Assembly: GCA_002409405.1 (NCBI GenBank)
Contig: DHNG01000039.1
Location: 88,843-98,679 of the forward strand
Direction of reading: 5' to 3'
DNA length: 9,837 bases
Source: Flavobacteriales bacterium UBA5422
GTDB taxonomy: Bacteria; Bacteroidota; Bacteroidia; Flavobacteriales_D; Crocinitomicaceae
The notes below the pieces were generated by a model, which did no database searches, was not told the DNA's origin, and was given only the letters and a program-made list of their open reading frames with translations. Each line of letters opens with the position of its first letter. Within the stretch, counting starts at the first letter, position 1. Positions 5,614 through 9,837 of the stretch are shown piece by piece. Both the position numbers and the translations under genes were made by a program.

Positions 5614-6240
5614 TTATTGTTGGAGATCGGAATGAGGTATATTATCTGTATTGACAAAAATGATTAACGAATTTTCTCTCATATCATACTTGTTCAGATA
5701 TTTCTTCAAGTTTTTAAAAATTACTTTGGAATAATGGTTTGACCAAATATTCCAGTAGATCACAAACGTATATTTTTTTTCAGCACTTTTGTTTTGAATT
5801 ATTTGTTGCTGAGCGAAGGAAAGGTTCCATATTTTGGGCTCATCGGAAAAAACAAGAGCATAATTATTCGGGAACTGTGTGAATTTTTTAAATTCCTTTT
5901 CTGACAGAATATTTATCCGATTCATTTCACCGTAACATTGAGCATAGCCATTGATGAGATGCCCGGTTGAGTCATAAATTCGAAGTTGTATCGTCGACTG
6001 CTCGGTTCCTCGTTCAAATTTCCACACATCTAAAACATGGTTTTTGACACCGAGAGAATCGATATTCTCTTTTGGTAGTTGGAAGGAATAATCATGAAAT
6101 TCAAATCCTTCCTGTTGAAGGTAATTAGCAATTTCGGATTCACTTTTATCTACAGGGTCTTTTGTTCCCATGAAATGAATAAAACTGCATGATTGTATCA
6201 TGCAGACGAAAGAAATAACGATGTACCGATTAAGTTTCAT
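5614..6240 (-). CDS. Putative lipoprotein with a thioredoxin-like domain lacking the redox cysteines
   Basis: 208 residues. An N-terminal hydrophobic segment ends in MIQSC (Cys18), an imperfect lipobox with Gln at -2. The middle (about 60-105) has beta-rich sequence, for example STIQLRIYDSTGHLING (82-98). The C-terminal part reads KKYTFVIYWNIWSNHY (155-170), then a helix with FKNLKKYLNKYD (175-186) and SLIIFVNTDN (191-200). This order of strand, W-x-x-W, helix and strand resembles TlpA/thioredoxin domains. At the usual WCxxC site the sequence is Trp166-Ser167-Asn168-His169-Tyr170, so disulfide exchange would not be possible. The fold assignment is inference from pattern. Upstream, a terminator-like hairpin separates it from the neighbouring lipoprotein gene; the two face the same way but may be separate units. 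Confidence 0.7.
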   Translation of the reverse strand: MKLNRYIVISFVCMIQSCSFIHFMGTKDPVDKSESEIANYLQQEGFEFHDYSFQLPKENIDSLGVKNHVLDVWKFERGTEQSTIQLRIYDSTGHLINGYAQCYGEMNRINILSEKEFKKFTQFPNNYALVFSDEPKIWNLSFAQQQIIQNKSAEKKYTFVIYWNIWSNHYSKVIFKNLKKYLNKYDMRENSLIIFVNTDNIPHSDLQQ

Positions 6241-6261
6241 TTTCTAAGGGTTACAAAGAAT

Positions 6262-6289
6262 AGTTGCAGAGTTAAGCAACCCTGCAACT
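6262..6289 (-). terminator. 12-bp hairpin between two lipoprotein genes
   Basis: On the minus strand AGTTGCAGGGTT, loop GCTT, AACTCTGCAACT forms a 12-bp stem with one G-U pair. On the plus strand that position is an A-C mismatch, so the structure fits minus-strand RNA. It lies 20 bases after the stop of the 6309-6926 gene and is followed by ATTCTTTG, a modest U-rich tail. It is likely the terminator of that gene. The same tail contains TATTCTTTG, one base too long for a TAnnTTTG box, which might start the next gene. Confidence 0.65.
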
Positions 6290-6308
6290 GTTTTAGTTGA
6301 CACCAAAT

Positions 6309-6926
6309 TTAGTTCATTCTTGCGTCTACGATAGCATAATAATACCCTTCTTTTGAATCATAAACAACATTGTATCTACCTTTTATGAATTTGATACTCT
6401 CTTTTCCGAGAGCATTTTTTATAACATCATTCGTGAGGAGATCTCTCTCAATATATAAAATACTGTTCGAGGTGAAGTCATTTACATCTTCATTAAAAAC
6501 GAACATAATTGCTTCTGCTCCTGTTTCACGGTTTTCAATAAGATGTAATCCAAATACTCTTAATCCATTATTATAGTCTTCTTGGGAAGCAACATCTCCG
6601 TCATTTTCGTTACCGCTAATTATTCCAGCTCTCAAGCATAATCCCGGGCAAGGTCCACATGGATTAGAACCTTGGCAATTTGGAAATAAATGAGTCCCGG
6701 TATGATCATGAAACCACTTTTTAATTTTAGCCCACCATTTTGGAGGGGCCTTTTCAGTAGAATTTAGTTCGTTGATTACTTCTTGTACTTCAGATACAGA
6801 CAAACGTGGTTCCATTTGTAAGACAGAAATAGCATCAGATTCGACTGTACTATATTCTTTCTTGCAACCGTTTAAGCTGATTGCCATCACTGCGAGGAAT
6901 AATCCTCCATAAATTAATTTTTTCAT
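6309..6926 (-). CDS. Putative lipoprotein with a four-cysteine cluster, function unknown
   Basis: 205 residues. The signal peptide MKKLIYGGLFLAVMAISLNGC has a good lipobox (LNGC, Cys21) followed by Lys-Lys. A helix-rich region (44-75) ends in PPKWWAKIKKWFHDHTGTHL (61-80). A compact cluster follows, PNCQGSNPCGPCPGLC (82-97), with cysteines at 84, 90, 93 and 97 (C-x5-C-x2-C-x3-C) and nearby His73, His75 and His79. The C-terminal half (about 120-203) alternates strands and looks like a beta domain, ending YYYAIVDARMN. I do not recognise the family; the cluster could bind metal or form disulfides outside the cell. A plausible own promoter lies at 6956-6982 and a hairpin terminator follows. Confidence 0.75.
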   Translation of the reverse strand: MKKLIYGGLFLAVMAISLNGCKKEYSTVESDAISVLQMEPRLSVSEVQEVINELNSTEKAPPKWWAKIKKWFHDHTGTHLFPNCQGSNPCGPCPGLCLRAGIISGNENDGDVASQEDYNNGLRVFGLHLIENRETGAEAIMFVFNEDVNDFTSNSILYIERDLLTNDVIKNALGKESIKFIKGRYNVVYDSKEGYYYAIVDARMN

Positions 6927-6955
6927 AGTATTTACATTTTAAATAGTTGATTATG

Positions 6956-6982
6956 AAAAGTTAGTATATTCGACGGTAACAA
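6956..6982 (-). promoter_or_regulatory. Possible promoter of the four-cysteine lipoprotein gene
   Basis: Minus strand: TTG (6982-6980), 16 bases, TAACTTTT (6963-6956), seven of eight bases like TAnnTTTG. The spacing is slightly short. Transcription would start about 24 bases before the ATG. Confidence 0.4.
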
Positions 6983-7083
6983 TAAAATAATTCCCTTACT
7001 TTTTAAAGTAAAATGGCAATTTTAGGTAGAACTACTTGCTTGTATGAACATATAAAACAACTATTTTGTTAAATTTTACACTT

Positions 7084-7112
7084 TTGGAATCAGTAAAATA
7101 GAAGTATATTTG
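7084..7112 (+). promoter_or_regulatory. Promoter of the 7130-8986 gene
   Basis: TTG (7084-7086), 18 bases, TATATTTG (7105-7112), an exact TAnnTTTG box with good spacing. The predicted start near 7118 leaves about 12 bases before the ATG, similar to the short leaders elsewhere in the window. Confidence 0.65.
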
Positions 7113-7129
7113 ATTGTATTAAAACAAAG

Positions 7130-8986
7130 ATGTTCTCAAATTATATCTATACCGCAATTATTTTCATCTGTTCACTATCCAATTGCCAGGGACAGCAAGC
7201 AAGCACCGATCCTTTGAATTACCTGGTAGACAATGCTTTTTTCTTTGAAAATGGCATTCACAGCTATTCAGAAAACGGAAAATATGGTTTTCAGTACAAA
7301 CACCATCGAATAACTGATCCGGTTTACGATACACTCTTCAAGTTCGGGAAAGATTTTTGTGTAGCGAAGCAGGATACGGTCTACACCTTGCTGGACAGAA
7401 ATCTGAAATCATTGTTTTATCAGCCCATTCGTTCTGTTGAAAAACGGTATGATCCGGAAACGAACACATTTGTCATGACTGCTCGTTCTTTCAACGACTT
7501 TTTGTATGAATATACCACTAGCAGCACGGATGATTGGAATCTGAAAAGCACACCAGCCCCATATTATCCTCCGCAGTACGATACATACGATTATAAAACG
7601 AATTCCATTGACAATGCAAATTTATTTCCTGAAGCAACTTCTCAATGGTATGGATTGATGTACGCGACCTACGGACCGGAAGAACCTTATTGGAAAATTT
7701 TGTATGCAGAAGGACAGGTGAAATTTTTCCCCATAAAAGGCGAGGCATTTATGCGTAACAGACCAGGAATGGTTCCCGAAAATTATCATGGAGAATCGTT
7801 GGTAGAATACCGGGACTATGAGACAAACAAGAAAATGATTATCAATGAGCGAACAGAAAAAATCATTCTTCCTCCTGATTCAATTGCGACGTATTATAGG
7901 TATAGTTTTGGTAGTTTTTTTAAAAATGGGCAATTGTTTCTATACAAATATAATTATACCCATGATGGGGGCACTGAACGCATTTCTGTCTACGATACAA
8001 AAGGGCAGTTACTTCATACGGCTACACCGATTAGCACCCGCAAGGCTGAAAACAGACTTGATTTTGACCCTTATTTTCACATCATAGAGGAAACCGTACA
8101 AGTAGCGTCACGGAGACATCCCTACGCTTTATATACCATTTATTCACCGATAGATGGAACTACTCTTCTGAAAAATGTTATCCTATATGATCAGTCGGGA
8201 AATTATCGTTTGTATTATTCTCCCGATGAGAAACAATTTTTCCTGTTGTATGACGGCCGTATTATTTATTCGTTTCCGATGATAAAAAAGACGTACGTCG
8301 GGATAGATGCGTTTTTTGATGACCATTCGTTGTCAAATGAGTTGATCGTTATTCATTGGCGAACTCAAAAAGAAGTACCGGTTGAATCTATTTTGCTATC
8401 GTCTTCAGGGAAAATTTTAGATAGAACGAAAGACGGTTCATATCAAATGCATTTGAGTATTGATAAGAAAGCGATAGAAGTGCTCAGACAAACAGATTCA
8501 GCAGGTGTTGAGCTGGCAATTTACACTCCGGAAGCAGATCAGTTGCATTGGGTGCCATTTCGCAAAGCCGAGCGGGATGTACGTGTGTTTACAGCAAATG
8601 CGGTTCATTATTCCGGGAGTGATGGTGAACAAAGTTTTGAAACACGAGATGGAGAAAGTATATTGGAATTGGGAAAAGGGACTGTTTCTGCCACCGAATT
8701 GAAGACAAATCATTTTTTAATTGTAGCCCATACAGATGGGAAGAGTGCCATCTATAACAGTAATTTCAAGCAAATCTGTGACAACTGTAGTATCCGTCCT
8801 GTGAATGATAAGTACCTTATTTTTGCATTGTTCCGAGACCCGAAAAGTGACTTGTTTGAATTGGTTGACGAATCCCTGACTCCGATTAGCAATCAACGGT
8901 ATCGTGCTGCGCTGGGTAAAGCCGGAAAATTAATTGCGGTATTGACAGAAGCCAATGAAATAGAATATTTGACTGTGGGGGAGTAG
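7130..8986 (+). CDS. Large exported protein with a degenerate WG-type repeat, function unknown
   Basis: 618 residues. The N-terminus MFSNYIYTAIIFICSLSNCQGQQ is a secretion signal; it could be a lipoprotein (LSNC, Cys19, an unusual -1 Asn) or be cleaved after Gly21. GKYGFQYKHHRITDPVYDTLFKFGKDFCVAKQD (50-82) resembles one WG repeat (G-K-W-G-F, then P-x-Y-D). The remainder consists of many short beta strands with recurring 'ID/VYD-x-x-G-x-LL' elements (for example ERISVYDTKGQLLHTA, ILLSSSGKILDRTKDG), as in beta-propeller-like proteins. No catalytic motif is visible. The start is fixed by a strong promoter just upstream. It is probably monocistronic: it diverges from the lipoprotein gene on its left and converges with the small gene on its right. 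Confidence 0.85.
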   Translation: MFSNYIYTAIIFICSLSNCQGQQASTDPLNYLVDNAFFFENGIHSYSENGKYGFQYKHHRITDPVYDTLFKFGKDFCVAKQDTVYTLLDRNLKSLFYQPIRSVEKRYDPETNTFVMTARSFNDFLYEYTTSSTDDWNLKSTPAPYYPPQYDTYDYKTNSIDNANLFPEATSQWYGLMYATYGPEEPYWKILYAEGQVKFFPIKGEAFMRNRPGMVPENYHGESLVEYRDYETNKKMIINERTEKIILPPDSIATYYRYSFGSFFKNGQLFLYKYNYTHDGGTERISVYDTKGQLLHTATPISTRKAENRLDFDPYFHIIEETVQVASRRHPYALYTIYSPIDGTTLLKNVILYDQSGNYRLYYSPDEKQFFLLYDGRIIYSFPMIKKTYVGIDAFFDDHSLSNELIVIHWRTQKEVPVESILLSSSGKILDRTKDGSYQMHLSIDKKAIEVLRQTDSAGVELAIYTPEADQLHWVPFRKAERDVRVFTANAVHYSGSDGEQSFETRDGESILELGKGTVSATELKTNHFLIVAHTDGKSAIYNSNFKQICDNCSIRPVNDKYLIFALFRDPKSDLFELVDESLTPISNQRYRAALGKAGKLIAVLTEANEIEYLTVGE

Positions 8987-9043
8987 GTGCTGATTCTACT
9001 TAACTGAAACCATAAAAAGACGCTCATTTTGACAGATAACAAA

Positions 9044-9070
9044 ACCCCATATACGATTTGCATACGGGGT
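9044..9070. terminator. Shared (bidirectional) terminator between converging genes
   Basis: On the minus strand ACCCCGTATGC, loop AAATC, GTATATGGGGT gives an 11-bp stem with two G-U pairs, followed by TTTTGTTATC. On the plus strand the same bases form a 5-bp GC stem with mismatches further in, followed by GCTTTTGTTTC. The G-U pairs favour minus-strand use, for the 9090-9455 gene. It lies between the stops of the two converging genes. Confidence 0.75.
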
Positions 9071-9089
9071 GCTTTTGTTTCTGTGGCGA

Positions 9090-9455
9090 TTAAACGGTTA
9101 ATGCAATAGGAGGGGTGTTCCAAACCAATCCTTCTCCGCTTTCTGATGGAACACTATTGTATGCATTTCCATTAAATTTCACTTTGAACCCTTGTGGACC
9201 GCCCCAGTCAAGGCCAAGGAATACTACGCTGTAATCTCCGTTTGCGAGGTAGACATCGTAGCTTCCTGAGAGCGGGCTGTTTACACCGTTGATAACAATC
9301 GGCCCTGTGTATTGTCCGGGTTGAATGTTAATGGTAACATTAACACTGTTGTAGTTTCCGCTTAGGATGCGCATCAGTTCAAAGCTCGCACCCCATTGAT
9401 ACGCAATAATAATCAGTTCATTGTCACATGCTGTAACTTTAATGGTATTCGACAT
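9090..9455 (-). CDS. Small beta-rich protein, function unknown
   Basis: 121 residues from the ATG at 9455 (MSNTIKVTACDNE). A TTG three codons upstream (9464) would also be in frame but ATG is preferred. There is no signal peptide or membrane helix. The sequence alternates strands with Gly/Asn/Ser turns: VNVTINIQPGQYTGPIVING (from about 38), SYDVYLANGDYSVVFLGLDW (from about 65), then GGPQGFKVKFNGNAYNSVPS, with a Trp-Gly pair repeated (YQWGAS and LDWGGPQG). This suggests a small beta sandwich, possibly binding a ligand or carbohydrate, but I recognise no family. A hairpin terminator with a T run follows the stop. A CAACTTTG box (9570-9563) about 100 bases upstream is a weak promoter candidate. 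Confidence 0.7.
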   Translation of the reverse strand: MSNTIKVTACDNELIIIAYQWGASFELMRILSGNYNSVNVTINIQPGQYTGPIVINGVNSPLSGSYDVYLANGDYSVVFLGLDWGGPQGFKVKFNGNAYNSVPSESGEGLVWNTPPIALTV

Positions 9456-9717
9456 AGTTTTCAATTTTAGTTTTTCTTACTCTTATGGATTTTCAGCTAG
9501 CTCCTCCTGTGTTTATACCGGACAGGTTACGGTTCTGAAATTCAGTTTTACCTTGGCCATTACAAAGTTGCTGTTGTTTTACGTGTTATTTCAGAGAGGA
9601 AATACCGGATCTCAGATACGCGTACTTCTTCTTGCTTTCTTGAAAATACCAGGTATAAATATGGTGTGGAGACTCCTGTTTTGATGATACTGATTGCAGC
9701 TCTCTGTTTTCTACGAG
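9456..9717. other. Stretch without a convincing gene
   Basis: Reading frames here are short or lack sensible composition. It contains the upstream region of the minus-strand gene ending at 9090, an AGGAGGAG on the minus strand (9507-9500) that has no start codon at a useful distance, and a 15-codon minus-strand frame from 9560 (MAKVKLNFRTVTCPV) that cannot be judged. Confidence 0.5.
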
Positions 9718-9770
9718 AAATAGGTAAAGCCTGTGCGCGGACTTTGCAGGGTAGGTGGCTTTACTTATTT
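9718..9770. repeat. 14-bp inverted repeat with 25-base spacer
   Basis: AAATAGGTAAAGCC (9718-9731) and GGCTTTACTTATTT (9757-9770) are complementary at 13 of 14 positions. The odd position is a G-U pair in plus-strand RNA, which would favour a plus-strand structure. The right arm overlaps the -7 box of the promoter-like site at 9744-9772, so it may also be an operator. No gene obviously ends just upstream on the plus strand. Confidence 0.6.
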
Positions 9771-9772
9771 TG
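9744..9772 (+). promoter_or_regulatory. Promoter-like site at the right edge
   Basis: TTG (9744-9746), 18 bases, TTATTTTG (9765-9772), one base off TAnnTTTG with ideal spacing. It predicts a transcript starting near 9778, just at the GTGAGGGATAGG segment of the putative small RNA. Confidence 0.45.
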
Positions 9773-9776
9773 AGTG

Positions 9777-9837
9777 CGTGAGGGATAGGAGCGGCATCCT
9801 TTTTTGAGCTTCGAGCAAAAGATATAGCGGATAGCCC
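9777..9837 (+). ncRNA. Possible 6S-like structured RNA (5' part), cut by window edge
   Basis: The segment GTGAGGGATAGGAGCGGCATC (9778-9798) and the segment GATATAGCGGATAGCCC (9821-9837) flank a small hairpin (TTTTTT, GCT-TCG-AGC, AAAAGA, 9800-9822). GGGATA and TAGCCC can close an outer helix with the GC-rich middle unpaired. From memory this pair of segments with a variable hairpin between them recurs across flavobacterial genomes and resembles the 6S-Flavo RNA family, which would bind RNA polymerase; I could not check this. The promoter-like site immediately upstream and the absence of a reading frame support a non-coding transcript. The 3' part is outside the window. Confidence 0.4.

Noticed and set aside
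9456..9464. Upstream TTG start for the small gene ending at 9090
   Set aside because: It adds only three residues; the ATG at 9455 is preferred and gives a complete protein.
9516..9560. 15-codon minus-strand frame MAKVKLNFRTVTCPV as a leader peptide for the small gene
   Set aside because: No attenuator structure or amino acid bias accompanies it, and frames of this length arise by chance.
9421..9684. Plus-strand reading frame of 87 codons starting inside the small gene on the opposite strand
   Set aside because: It begins within the better supported minus-strand gene, is dominated by Phe/Leu/Val/Ser without domain structure, and has no promoter or start signal.

Overview
The window looks like chromosomal DNA from a member of the Bacteroidota, most likely Flavobacteriia or a close relative. 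The evidence is AT-rich spacers, start codons without clear Shine-Dalgarno sites, three promoter-like sites of the Bacteroidota type (TTG, 16-22 bases, then a TAnnTTTG-like box), several lipoproteins of unknown function, and a his operon in the order usual for the phylum. The genus cannot be named from this alone.

Region 1 (1-3480, minus strand) is the 5' part of a histidine biosynthesis operon: promoter, leader peptide, attenuator, hisG, hisD, hisC and the first codons of hisB, which runs off the left edge. The genes overlap by 4 bases (hisD/hisC and hisC/hisB) or lie 2 bases apart (hisG/hisD). The 18-codon leader peptide has six histidine codons in a row and three tandem stop codons. Its last codons can pair with the 5' arm of an intrinsic terminator. 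This gives a complete histidine-sensing attenuator. Further complementary segments lie between the terminator and the hisG start and may form a second layer of control.

Region 2 (3481-5020, plus strand) contains a lipoprotein gene of unknown function followed by a short DUF421/YetF-type membrane protein. The promoter region and first ten codons of the DUF421 gene occur a second time, diverged, upstream of the lipoprotein gene. There they start a broken 33-codon reading frame whose stop overlaps the lipoprotein start codon. This is a remnant of a duplication or of an insertion.

Region 3 (5021-6982) holds a small uncharacterised protein (plus strand) facing two minus-strand lipoprotein genes. 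One of these appears to have a thioredoxin-like fold without the redox cysteines. The other has a tight four-cysteine cluster. A 12-bp hairpin separates them.

Region 4 (6983-9455) has a large exported protein with a degenerate WG-type repeat, well supported by a promoter, converging on a small beta-rich protein. A shared hairpin terminator lies between them.

Region 5 (9456-9837) shows no convincing protein gene. Its right end has a 14-bp inverted repeat, a promoter-like site, and the start of what looks like a structured small RNA cut off by the window edge. From memory it resembles the flavobacterial 6S-like RNA, but this is unverified.
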